Shown: in pieces, positions 1-5,256 of the stretch
How the letters are laid out: each line of letters starts with the position of its first letter
How positions within the stretch are numbered: the stretch's first letter is position 1
Source of the DNA: an uncultured Oscillospiraceae bacterium
GTDB taxonomy: Bacteria > Bacillota > Clostridia > Oscillospirales > Ruminococcaceae
Reading direction: 5' to 3'
Length of the DNA stretch: 5,256 bases
Assembly (NCBI GenBank): GCA_910578965.1
Contig: CAJTSP010000161.1
Coordinates: 1-5,256 of the forward strand
Notes under the pieces: model-generated
What the model was told of the DNA's origin: nothing
The model's input: the letters and a program-made list of their open reading frames with translations, nothing else
Database searches by the model: none
Position numbers and translations under genes: made by a program

Positions 1-1222
1 GGGTAGGGGCCTCGGTGGGCTCCGGGGTAGGGGCCTCGGTAGGTTCCGGGGTAGGAGCCTCGGTGGGCTCTGCGCTCGGCTCGGCGGTGGGTTCAACGGT
101 AGGCTCGGCGGTAGGCGCTCCGGCAGGCTCATCGGTTTGCTCGGTTGCCAGCCAGCCGCGGCCGCCCAACAGATGCACCGCAGCGGTGCGCGGGAAAGCA
201 CTCAAAGAGGTGGCAACGCCCTGCACCTTGGCGGGGTCCAACTCGGCGCGCACCAGGTAGCTGCCGGTATCGTCGGTATAGCCTTTATAGGGGCTGACGC
301 TGCCGTCCTTGTAATAAAGGTAACCGTCGCTGGTGAGGTTGCCTTCCTTGGGGTAGACGCTTCCACGCACCTCTTTGACCTCGGTGTTGGATTCTGCCAA
401 CTGGACGGTATTCTCCAGAGCGGGGGCCGTGCCGGTTTCGGGCTTGGTATCCTCGGCCGAAGCCTCGCTGTCCGGCTTGATCTGCTCCTGAATGGCTTCC
501 TCGTCCGGCTTGTACACCACACGCTTTTTGATGGTGACCTTTTGCGGCTCGGGCATAATAAAGCCGGCCTGGGGCTGCAACGCAACCGTATAATCGCCCG
601 GCTCAAGGTCCTCAATCAGGGCAACGCCAGTTTTGGGGTCGATCTCATACTCGGTTTCCTGCTTGCTGGCGTTGGTCAGGGTAATCTTAAAGGCAACGCC
701 CAGCACCGGCTCCTGGGTAACCTGGGGCTCCGCCTGGCCATTGCCCGAACCCGAACCGGAGGACGAGCTGCTGGAACCGGATAAAGAGCTGCCGGAGGAC
801 GAACTGCTGGAGGACGAACTACTGGAAGAAGAACCCGAAGAGCTGCCGGAGGAAGAACTGCCGGAAGAGCCGGACGCGGCATCGTCGTCTTCAGGCGGCA
901 CCGGCACATCATGCAGCACCTCGATACCAAGGTCCTGCTGCACCACGCTCAGCTCCATGCGCAGCTCCACATCCGGTGCGGGTGTCGCAGTAGGTGCAGG
1001 CGTTGCGGTGGGTTCGGGGGTCGCGGCAGGCTGGGCCGCGGCGCTCACGGCCGGCTCGGAAGGGGGCGCGGATTCCGGCAGCGCCTGCAGGGCCATGGCC
1101 ACTACCCCCGCGCCCAGCGAGCCGGCCAAAACGGCAGCGCCGCCCAGTGCGGCCGCCATCTTATGTAAGGGCAGCCGGGCCAGCCGGCGCCGTGAAAAAT
1201 AACGCGAAAAGTTTTTGTTCAT
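1..1222 (-). CDS. Surface/secreted protein with Ser-rich and Pro-Glu-Thr linkers and a Cna-B-like domain (C-terminus cut off)
   Basis: The frame is open from the ATG at 1222 to the left edge (407 codons, no stop), preceded by a good AAGGAGT site. Residues 1-21 are basic (including SRRRLAR) and 22-46 are a hydrophobic Ala/Gly/Val/Leu stretch, so the protein has a signal peptide or N-terminal anchor. Residues 50-83 are a Pro/Ala/Thr linker (TPEPTATPAPTATPAP). Residues 116-162 are almost only Ser and Gly, with 13 serines in a row. Residues 171-235 resemble a Cna-B/SpaA prealbumin-like beta domain (GVAFKITLTN near the start, LEPGDYTV then AGF near the end). Residues 282-352 form a small Tyr/Gly/Asp-rich segment I do not recognise. 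From 361 on, a repetitive linker (PTAEPTVEPTAEP, then PEPTEAPT units) leads out of the window. Two linkers flanking small beta domains are typical of Gram-positive wall-exposed proteins. An enzymatic or wall-binding domain may follow the last linker, but that is inference. No specific function can be assigned. Confidence 0.85.
   Translation of the reverse strand, partial: MNKNFSRYFSRRRLARLPLHKMAAALGGAAVLAGSLGAGVVAMALQALPESAPPSEPAVSAAAQPAATPEPTATPAPTATPAPDVELRMELSVVQQDLGIEVLHDVPVPPEDDDAASGSSGSSSSGSSSGSSSSSSSSSSSSSGSSLSGSSSSSSGSGSGNGQAEPQVTQEPVLGVAFKITLTNASKQETEYEIDPKTGVALIEDLEPGDYTVALQPQAGFIMPEPQKVTIKKRVVYKPDEEAIQEQIKPDSEASAEDTKPETGTAPALENTVQLAESNTEVKEVRGSVYPKEGNLTSDGYLYYKDGSVSPYKGYTDDTGSYLVRAELDPAKVQGVATSLSAFPRTAAVHLLGGRGWLATEQTDEPAGAPTAEPTVEPTAEPSAEPTEAPTPEPTEAPTPEPTEAPT
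2..73 (-). repeat. Three tandem 24-bp repeats encoding PEPTEAPT
   Basis: Three consecutive 24-base units (2-25, 26-49, 50-73) differ at only a few bases and encode the eight-residue unit PEPTEAPT or close variants. Upstream in the gene (74-118) the same theme continues as degenerate three-residue steps (AEP, VEP, AEP). The array meets the window edge, so the copy number is unknown. Near-identical DNA units suggest recent expansion by slippage or unequal recombination. Confidence 0.85.
760..825 (-). repeat. Degenerate 15-bp repeats within the serine-rich linker
   Basis: A 15-base unit occurs at 760-774, 796-810 and 811-825; the last two are adjacent and differ at one base. On the coding strand it gives runs of serine with occasional glycine. 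The serines use a mixture of AGT, AGC, TCG, TCC and TCT codons, so the tract is not a simple triplet expansion. Confidence 0.6.
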
Positions 1223-1232
1223 CGGTGGGGGT

Positions 1233-1239
1233 ACTCCTT
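1233..1239 (-). promoter_or_regulatory. Ribosome binding site of the surface protein
   Basis: AAGGAGT on the minus strand lies 10 bases before the ATG at 1222. It fixes the start of the surface-protein gene, and no competing start has a comparable site. Confidence 0.85.
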
Positions 1240-1300
1240 CGCTTTTTAGAGATTTACAGCCTGAGCCTCGGCCCGGCAAACGCGCGGGACGCACAGCCTT

Positions 1301-1325
1301 CGCCCTGCCGCCTTTGCGGCAGGCG
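1301..1325 (-). other. Strong GC-rich hairpin in the leader of the surface-protein mRNA
   Basis: Eight consecutive base pairs (CCTGCCGC with GCGGCAGG) close an AAAG loop, and two further pairs form across a one-base bulge. It starts only a few bases after the predicted transcription start (about 1332). No run of T follows, so it is not an intrinsic terminator. It could stabilise the 5' end of the mRNA or act in regulation. Confidence 0.6.
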
Positions 1326-1338
1326 CCAGATGGTTTTT

Positions 1339-1367
1339 ATTATAGCACGCCGTGCCGTACGTGCAAA
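1339..1367 (-). promoter_or_regulatory. Sigma-A type promoter with extended -10 for the surface protein
   Basis: On the minus strand TTTGCA (1367-1362) is separated by 17 bases from a perfect TATAAT (1344-1339), which is preceded by TGC, giving an extended -10. Predicted transcription start is near 1332, leaving a leader of about 110 bases. Confidence 0.8.
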
Positions 1368-1673
1368 GCAATTGGTTGGAATTTCCACACATTTTTCGCA
1401 TTTCCCCCGCGCAAAGGGCCCAGGCCAGGGAATACACAGCCATTCACCCAAGCAGCCAAACCGCAGCAGGGGCGTGGCCCTGGCAGGCCAGGCCGGCAAT
1501 AGCCCACGGCAGGCAGGGCGCTACCGGTAAAAACGGCCGTACCCCGGGCAGCCTGCCCCTAAAGGCAGATGCTCCAAAGCAGGTTTGCCGGACCCAGGGC
1601 GGGTGCAGCCATGGCCGACGGAGGCGGGGCGGGGGCGCCCGGCCCTGGAGCGTTTTGCGATTTTGGCGCTTTT
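1368..1673. other. Intergenic stretch without a convincing gene or terminator
   Basis: The stretch lies between the surface-protein promoter and the stop of the DUF3810 gene. Reading frames here lack ribosome sites and recognisable protein features. It contains GC-rich palindromes such as CCTGG-CAGG-CCAGG at 1479-1492 and a GGGCAG/CTGCCC palindrome around 1547-1559. None is followed by a good T-run on the minus strand, so I see no clear terminator for the upstream operon. Confidence 0.5.
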
Positions 1674-2807
1674 TTATTTGGCCCGGGGACAGTAGCGGGC
1701 CACCAGCAGATCCACACAGGCGCCATAGCTCTGCATGCCCAGCTCCTGGCCGTAGCTCTGCAAAAAGCCGTTGTAGGTGGATTCGGCTGCCTCCCGTACC
1801 GGGCCCTCAAACCGAGCCCAATAGGCATTGTTGGCCAGCAGATCGGCCTGGGCCGCGGGGCAGAGCCCGGCCCATAGCTCGCCGTAGGCGGCCGGGTCCA
1901 CCCGGTAAAGGGCGTTGGAAAGGTGCAGCCAGCCAAACAGCCAGCCAGAATATTCGTACAGCGGCTGGCCGCTGGCAAGGCAGGCGGCCACCGCCACAAA
2001 GTTCGCCTCCTGCTCGGGCGCCACCCCGCGCTGGTGGGCCGTTTCATGCGCCACCGTCACCGGCAAAAAAACAGCCGGGCAATCGGTGTTGAGGGTAATC
2101 TCGCCGGTATAGGGAAATATGTAGCCGGTAAAGCCGGCCATGCTCATTAGCACCGAAAAGTTGGCCCGCTTGGGTCGGCGCTGGGGGCCGGCCAGGCAGG
2201 GGTATTCCTGCGTTACGCCGTCGTAAAGGCCAGCGCAGGCATCAAACACCTGCTGCACGCCGGCGCAAAAGCAGCCGTTTCCGTCCCGGGGCACCTCATC
2301 TGCCGTGCGGTTAACCCCCTCGCCAAACCAGCGGGCGGTAGCCAGGAGCTGCCCGGCCGAAACCGGCTGAGCCAAAAGGCCGGTGTTCTGCTGGAAGCTG
2401 GCCCCGTAATAGTGCACCCCCCATAAGGCGCATACCCCGGCATAAATCCACACGGCCAGCGCCAAAAGGGCCAGCAAGCGGCGCACAAGCCTTTTTTTGC
2501 CGCGTAGCTGCTGGGCAATGGTCAGGCCGGCCAGCACGGCCAGCGCCAGGATACCCAGTGCGCAGAGGGATTCGCCGACGCTGAAGGGCAGGCCGTCCAC
2601 CCAGCCGCTCACCGTGCGTTTATAAGGGGCCGAAACGGTGCGGATAAAGCCATCCACCCGGCCCTGGCCGGTACGCACCCACCAAAACAGCCCCAGCGCC
2701 GCCGCCCCCCCGGCCAGCGCTGCCAGCGCCGGGCCGCAGCCGGCAAACATGCGGCACAAAAAAGCAGGCAGGGCCTGCCGCTTTTGCCGCAAACCCGGCG
2801 CACTCAT
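1674..2807 (-). CDS. DUF3810 family membrane protein with HExxH metallopeptidase-like motif
   Basis: This 377-residue protein has three predicted membrane segments (about 24-44, 79-98 and 108-130), followed by a long soluble domain likely outside the cytoplasm. Within it, residues 254-270 read HETAHQRGVAPEQEANF, an HExxH zinc-binding signature (H254, E255, H258) with acidic residues E265 and E267 shortly after as possible third ligands. This layout and motif fit DUF3810, a family with zincin-like features but no established substrate. The upstream motif TGYIFPYTGEITLN (227-240) and the aromatic-rich stretch 284-300 also fit family style. The ATG overlaps the stop of the preceding repressor gene by four bases (ATGA), and an AAGGCGG stretch nine bases upstream can serve as its ribosome site, so translation is probably coupled. 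The frame is intact and ends in TAA. The DUF3810 assignment is fairly secure; peptidase activity is inferred from the motif alone. Confidence 0.9.
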   Translation of the reverse strand: MSAPGLRQKRQALPAFLCRMFAGCGPALAALAGGAAALGLFWWVRTGQGRVDGFIRTVSAPYKRTVSGWVDGLPFSVGESLCALGILALAVLAGLTIAQQLRGKKRLVRRLLALLALAVWIYAGVCALWGVHYYGASFQQNTGLLAQPVSAGQLLATARWFGEGVNRTADEVPRDGNGCFCAGVQQVFDACAGLYDGVTQEYPCLAGPQRRPKRANFSVLMSMAGFTGYIFPYTGEITLNTDCPAVFLPVTVAHETAHQRGVAPEQEANFVAVAACLASGQPLYEYSGWLFGWLHLSNALYRVDPAAYGELWAGLCPAAQADLLANNAYWARFEGPVREAAESTYNGFLQSYGQELGMQSYGACVDLLVARYCPRAK

Positions 2808-3373
2808 GCGGTTTGCCCGCCTTGGGGCACAGAGGGCGTCTTAGGGCCGCGGGGCGTTTTTTCGTACAAAAGGCCCTGGGCGGCCAGTTGGGCCCGGATG
2901 CGCAAAAAGCTTTCCTCATCGGGGCAGCGCAGGGTGTGCAGATGCACTCCGCCGGTAAGCCGGGCCAGAAGGCTCTCCGGCTCGGTACGGGCCCGGCGCA
3001 CAAAAACGTCGGCGTCGTACCGGCTGGCGATCTGCAGCCGGCCGGTAATCTCACCATAGAGCGGGTTTTCGACAATCACGTCTTCCACCACCCCGCCGTT
3101 GTCCACCACCGTATATAGCTCGGCCCGCAGGCCGGCCTCGTCGGTGTGGCAGCAGGCCAAAAGGCCGGTGTAGCCGGCGGCCGCCCGCGCCTCCAGCACA
3201 TAGCCCCGCGGGGTGGCCTGCACCCTGCTGCCCGCGGCGCGCAAAAGGGCGATGTCCCCCACCACCACCTGGCGCGAAACGCCCAACTGTTCGGCCAGGG
3301 CTGAAGCGCTCACCGGGCCGGCTGCTTTGGCCAATATCGCCGTAATACGATCTCTGCGCTGCGCTGTGGTCAT
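2804..3373 (-). CDS. niaR: NiaR/YrxA-like transcription repressor (HTH_11 plus 3H domain)
   Basis: This 189-residue protein matches the usual length of the NiaR family, which represses niacin uptake and NAD synthesis genes when bound to nicotinic acid. Residues 6-60 form a winged helix-turn-helix (recognition region around SASALAEQLGVSRQVVVGDI, wing TPRGYVL). Residues 68-172 form a 3H domain: H76 (CCHTDE), E85 (AELYTVVD) and H144/H146 (GGVHLHT) correspond to the metal-binding residues described for the Thermotoga homologue. The stretch VENPLYG (101-107) has Asn where I recall many relatives having His. The ATG at 3373 is chosen because AAGGGAGG lies seven bases upstream and the protein then begins directly at the HTH. 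An in-frame upstream ATG at 3517 would add 48 residues unlike the family and has no ribosome site. It is the first gene of an operon with the DUF3810 gene. The family is clear; the exact ligand and targets are inferred. Confidence 0.92.
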   Translation of the reverse strand: MTTAQRRDRITAILAKAAGPVSASALAEQLGVSRQVVVGDIALLRAAGSRVQATPRGYVLEARAAAGYTGLLACCHTDEAGLRAELYTVVDNGGVVEDVIVENPLYGEITGRLQIASRYDADVFVRRARTEPESLLARLTGGVHLHTLRCPDEESFLRIRAQLAAQGLLYEKTPRGPKTPSVPQGGQTA

Positions 3374-3380
3374 GCCGATC

Positions 3381-3388
3381 CCTCCCTT
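3381..3388 (-). promoter_or_regulatory. Ribosome binding site deciding the niaR start
   Basis: AAGGGAGG on the minus strand lies seven bases before the ATG at 3373. It supports the 189-residue form over the longer open frame that starts at 3517. Confidence 0.85.
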
Positions 3389-3417
3389 AAAATTGCAGGC
3401 TCCGAGCGCTGCCAGGC

Positions 3418-3441
3418 GGTTGGAAAGCCCCTTTATCAACC
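3418..3441 (-). other. Stem-loop in the niaR leader
   Basis: On the minus strand GGTTG and CAACC pair, and inside them AAAG pairs with CTTT around a GGG loop, with a small AT/C internal loop between the two stems. No T-run follows. It sits about 45 bases before the niaR start, within a leader of roughly 130 bases. Its role is unknown and it may be incidental. Confidence 0.4.
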
Positions 3442-3507
3442 ACCCGCCCAAAATACGCAGCCCTGCGCGGCCCCGGCCGGCAAGCCTGGCGTACCGTTTA
3501 TGTATTA

Positions 3508-3536
3508 AGCGTATCACTTCCGGGAGCGTCTGTCCA
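3508..3536 (-). promoter_or_regulatory. Candidate promoter of the niaR-DUF3810 operon
   Basis: On the minus strand TGGACA (3536-3531) is separated by 17 bases from TACGCT (3513-3508), which is preceded by TGA, giving an extended -10 element. The -10 hexamer itself is weak (three of six consensus bases). The position suits transcription toward niaR, with a start near 3501. Confidence 0.5.
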
Positions 3537-3553
3537 TATCCGCCCGGATGACA
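3531..3553. promoter_or_regulatory. Inverted repeat overlapping the niaR promoter, candidate operator
   Basis: ATCCG-CC-CGGAT (3538-3549) is a perfect inverted repeat, and a wider TGTC (3531-3534) and GACA (3550-3553) pair nearly shares its centre. It overlaps and extends upstream of the predicted niaR -35 element. Such a site could be an operator for NiaR autoregulation or for another regulator. The link is positional only. Confidence 0.35.
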
Positions 3554-3581
3554 AAATCTCCCTTTTTACGCAAAGCGCCCG

Positions 3582-3596
3582 AAGGGAAATGCCCTT
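3582..3596. promoter_or_regulatory. Inverted repeat just upstream of the glgB promoter
   Basis: AAGGG-AAATG-CCCTT is a perfect five-base inverted repeat with a five-base centre, ending two bases before the -35 element of the glgB promoter. Its position would suit a regulator of glgB, but short repeats like this can arise by chance. Confidence 0.3.
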
Positions 3597-3598
3597 TC

Positions 3599-3627
3599 TT
3601 GCCGAAACACCCGGCCTGTGGTATACT
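3599..3627 (+). promoter_or_regulatory. Sigma-A type promoter with extended -10 for glgB
   Basis: TTGCCG (3599-3604), a 17-base spacer and TATACT (3622-3627) with TGG directly before the -10 give a strong extended -10 promoter. Predicted start is near 3634, about 75 bases before the glgB ATG. Confidence 0.8.
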
Positions 3628-3666
3628 AAATGGGTCAAAACTTTACATGATGCAAGCTATTTCCCG

Positions 3667-3681
3667 GCAAGGAGGGCTTGC
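3667..3681 (+). other. Shine-Dalgarno-like sequence inside a small hairpin in the glgB leader
   Basis: GCAAG-GAGGG-CTTGC is a perfect five-base stem whose loop and 5' arm contain AAGGAGGG (3669-3676), the best Shine-Dalgarno match in this leader. It is 33 bases before the glgB ATG, too far to serve it directly. The nearest start-like codon (TTG at 3678) is too close and in another frame. Confidence 0.45.
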
Positions 3682-3692
3682 AAATCCAAAAA

Positions 3693-3699
3693 AGGGCGG
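3693..3699 (+). promoter_or_regulatory. Probable ribosome binding site of glgB
   Basis: AGGGCGG lies ten bases before the ATG at 3710. It is weaker than the upstream AAGGAGGG but correctly spaced, and it supports this start. Confidence 0.5.
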
Positions 3700-3709
3700 G
3701 ATACCGATT

Positions 3710-5256
3710 ATGCAGTGGCAGCGGCTTGACACAGGGTTTCACACAGGGGAGTGCTTTGACGCCTACCGGGCGCTGGGCGCGCATCCCGCCGAGGATGCCG
3801 GGCAAAGCGGCTGGGCTTTCCGGCTTTGGGCGCCCGGTGCGCGGCAGGTGTACCTGGAGGGGGATTTTTCGGCTTGGCAGGGTATTGAGATGCAGCGGGA
3901 TGAGGCCGGGGTGTGGAGCGTGTTTGTACCTGGCGCGGCCGAGAGCCAGCTATACAAATATAGCATACAGGGGCAAAACGGCGGCTGGGCCGAGCATGCC
4001 GACCCCTATGGCTTTGCGGCCGAGCTGCGCCCCGGCACCGCAAGCCGGCTGGCCGACCTTACGGCCCTAAAAAACATTTGGGCCGACGGGGACTGGATGC
4101 GCCAGCGGGACAAATGCTACAACGCCCCCATGAGCATTTATGAGCTGCATGCCGGCAGTTGGCGCCGGCATGAGGATGGCAGTTGGTATACCTACGAGGA
4201 ATTGGCCGAGGCCCTGCTGCCTTGGCTGGTAGGGCATGGCTTTACCCATATCGAGCTGCTGCCGCTGGCTGAGCACCCTTTTGACGGTAGCTGGGGCTAC
4301 CAGGCCACCGGATACTTTGCCCCCACCAGCCGGTACGGCAGCCCGGCCGGGTTTGCACGGCTGGTAAACGCCTGCCATATTGCCGGCATTGGGGTGCTGA
4401 TGGATTTTGTACCGGTGCATTTTGCCCAAAACCAAGACGCGCTGGCCCGGCTGGACGGCAGCGCCCTATACGAGTATGACAGCGACATAGGCCAGAGCGA
4501 ATGGGGTAGCTGCAATTTTAACCTTTACCGGGGCGAGGTGCGCAGCTTTTTGCAGAGCGCGGCCGCCTTGTGGCTGGATGTTTATCATTGCGACGGGCTG
4601 CGGATGGACGCCATCAGCCGGGCGCTGTACTGGCAGGGGGATGAGCGGCGCGGGGTAAACCCGGGCGCGGTGGCCTTTTTGCAGCGGATGAACGAAGGGC
4701 TGCACCGCCGCTGGCCCTCGGCGCTGCTGGCAGCCGAAGACAGCACCGACTTTTTGAAGGTAACCGCCCCGGTGGCCTACGAGGGGCTGGGGTTTGATTA
4801 TAAATGGGATATGGGCTGGATGCACGATACGCTGGACTATTTTTCCACCCCGTTTGGCGAGCGACCGGCCCATTATCACAAGCTTACCTTCAGCATGGCG
4901 TACTTTTATAAGGAGCTTTACCTGCTGGCCCTCTCGCACGACGAGGCGGTGCACGGCAAAAAGGCCATTATTGACAAAATATGGGGCACCTACGAAGAAA
5001 AATGTGCCGGGGCACGGCTTTTGTACCTGTACATGTTTGCCCATCCGGGCAAAAAGCTGAATTTTATGGGCGGCGAGTTTGCCCAATTCCGCGAATGGGA
5101 CGAGGGCCGCGAGCAGGACTGGCTGCTGCTAAAATACCCGTTTCATGATGCGTTCCAGCGGTATTTTGCGGCGCTGGGGCGGCTGTATCACAGCGAACCG
5201 GCCCTCTACCGCGACGAATACCACCCCGACCGTTTCCGCTGGGTGGTGGCAAACGA
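3710..5256 (+). CDS. glgB: 1,4-alpha-glucan (glycogen) branching enzyme, C-terminus cut off
   Basis: The enzyme cuts an alpha-1,4-glucan chain and rejoins it through an alpha-1,6 bond to form glycogen branches in the cytoplasm. 515 codons are present. Residues 33-110 are a CBM48/E-set domain (GWAFRLWAPGARQVYLEGDF). The GH13 catalytic domain begins near 140 with MSIYELHAGSWRR. Residues 187-212 contain AEHPFDGSWGYQATGYFAPT, typical of branching enzymes. The GH13 regions are DFVPVHF (232-238), DGLRMD (295-300; nucleophile D300), AED (342-344; acid/base E343) and LSHDEAVHGK (408-417; D411). NFMGGEFAQFREWD (451-464) follows as in the family. The protein starts close to CBM48, so it is the short form lacking the extra N-terminal N1 module of enterobacterial GlgB. 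The C-terminal beta domain is outside the window. The ATG at 3710 is preferred; in-frame ATGs at 3647 and 3650 would add about 20 residues unlike the family and have no ribosome site. Other glg genes may follow downstream, which cannot be seen here. Confidence 0.95.
   Translation, partial: MQWQRLDTGFHTGECFDAYRALGAHPAEDAGQSGWAFRLWAPGARQVYLEGDFSAWQGIEMQRDEAGVWSVFVPGAAESQLYKYSIQGQNGGWAEHADPYGFAAELRPGTASRLADLTALKNIWADGDWMRQRDKCYNAPMSIYELHAGSWRRHEDGSWYTYEELAEALLPWLVGHGFTHIELLPLAEHPFDGSWGYQATGYFAPTSRYGSPAGFARLVNACHIAGIGVLMDFVPVHFAQNQDALARLDGSALYEYDSDIGQSEWGSCNFNLYRGEVRSFLQSAAALWLDVYHCDGLRMDAISRALYWQGDERRGVNPGAVAFLQRMNEGLHRRWPSALLAAEDSTDFLKVTAPVAYEGLGFDYKWDMGWMHDTLDYFSTPFGERPAHYHKLTFSMAYFYKELYLLALSHDEAVHGKKAIIDKIWGTYEEKCAGARLLYLYMFAHPGKKLNFMGGEFAQFREWDEGREQDWLLLKYPFHDAFQRYFAALGRLYHSEPALYRDEYHPDRFRWVVAN

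Noticed and set aside
633..1202. Plus-strand open frame encoding an acidic repetitive protein (EDELLEDELLEEE type)
   Set aside because: It is the antisense shadow of the Ser/Gly and Pro-rich codons of the minus-strand surface protein and has no ribosome site or domain.
1180..1202. Twin-arginine-like motif SRRRLAR in the surface-protein N-terminus
   Set aside because: It lacks the usual FLK continuation, basic N-regions are common in ordinary signal peptides, and many Clostridia lack the Tat system.
1635..1675. Possible plus-strand terminator (GCGCC ... GGCGC followed by six T)
   Set aside because: The stem is short with a loop of about 25 bases, and it points opposite to the genes on both sides, so it has nothing obvious to terminate.
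1352..2092. Plus-strand open frame of 246 codons across the intergenic stretch and the DUF3810 gene
   Set aside because: Its Pro/Arg/Gly-rich composition is typical of GC-rich antisense frames, and most of it overlaps the clearly coding DUF3810 gene.
3374..3517. 48-residue N-terminal extension of NiaR from the ATG at 3517
   Set aside because: It lies in the leader, has no ribosome site, is unlike the family, and is excluded by the AAGGGAGG site seven bases before 3373.
3678..4070. TTG-started open frame after the AAGGAGGG site
   Set aside because: Spacing from the site to TTG is only one base, and the frame is a shadow of glgB with no recognisable protein features.
4466..5086. Minus-strand open frame of 206 codons inside glgB
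   Set aside because: It is antisense to the catalytic domain of glgB, which is unambiguously coding, and has no ribosome site or domain.

Overview
This is GC-rich DNA carrying three genes on the minus strand and one divergent gene on the plus strand. Both ends cut through a gene. Strong Shine-Dalgarno sites, extended -10 promoters, a NiaR-type niacin repressor, a DUF3810 membrane protein and a short-form Clostridia-like glycogen branching enzyme together suggest a high-GC gut member of the Oscillospiraceae/Ruminococcaceae (Faecalibacterium, Gemmiger or Subdoligranulum-like). That placement is inferred from family style and not from a database match.

Layout, left to right. Positions 1-1222 (minus) hold the first 407 codons of an exported or surface-anchored protein. 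It has an N-terminal membrane segment, a Pro/Ala/Thr linker, a serine/glycine-rich linker, a Cna-B/SpaA-like beta domain, an unrecognised small domain, and a Pro-Glu-Thr repeat linker that runs off the window. This frame has no stop codon before the left edge. Its own promoter and a strong leader hairpin lie at 1301-1367. About 300 bases (1368-1673) then carry no convincing gene. Positions 1674-3373 (minus) are a two-gene operon: a NiaR-like transcription repressor (HTH plus 3H domain) followed, with an ATGA overlap, by a DUF3810 protein with three membrane segments and an HExxH motif. The intergenic region 3374-3709 holds divergent promoters for niaR and for the branching enzyme, several inverted repeats and a structured leader on each side. 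Positions 3710-5256 (plus) are the first 515 codons of glgB, with CBM48 and the complete catalytic centre; the C-terminal end lies outside the window.

Functionally the window combines glycogen synthesis, a probable regulator of niacin uptake/NAD synthesis coupled to an uncharacterised membrane metallopeptidase-like protein, and a cell-surface protein. I see no mobile element, CRISPR array, RNA gene or obvious new defence system. The points most worth a second look are the coupling of the NiaR-like regulator to the DUF3810 protein, the unusual start region of glgB, and the low-complexity surface protein whose Cna-B-like domain appears to lack the isopeptide glutamate.
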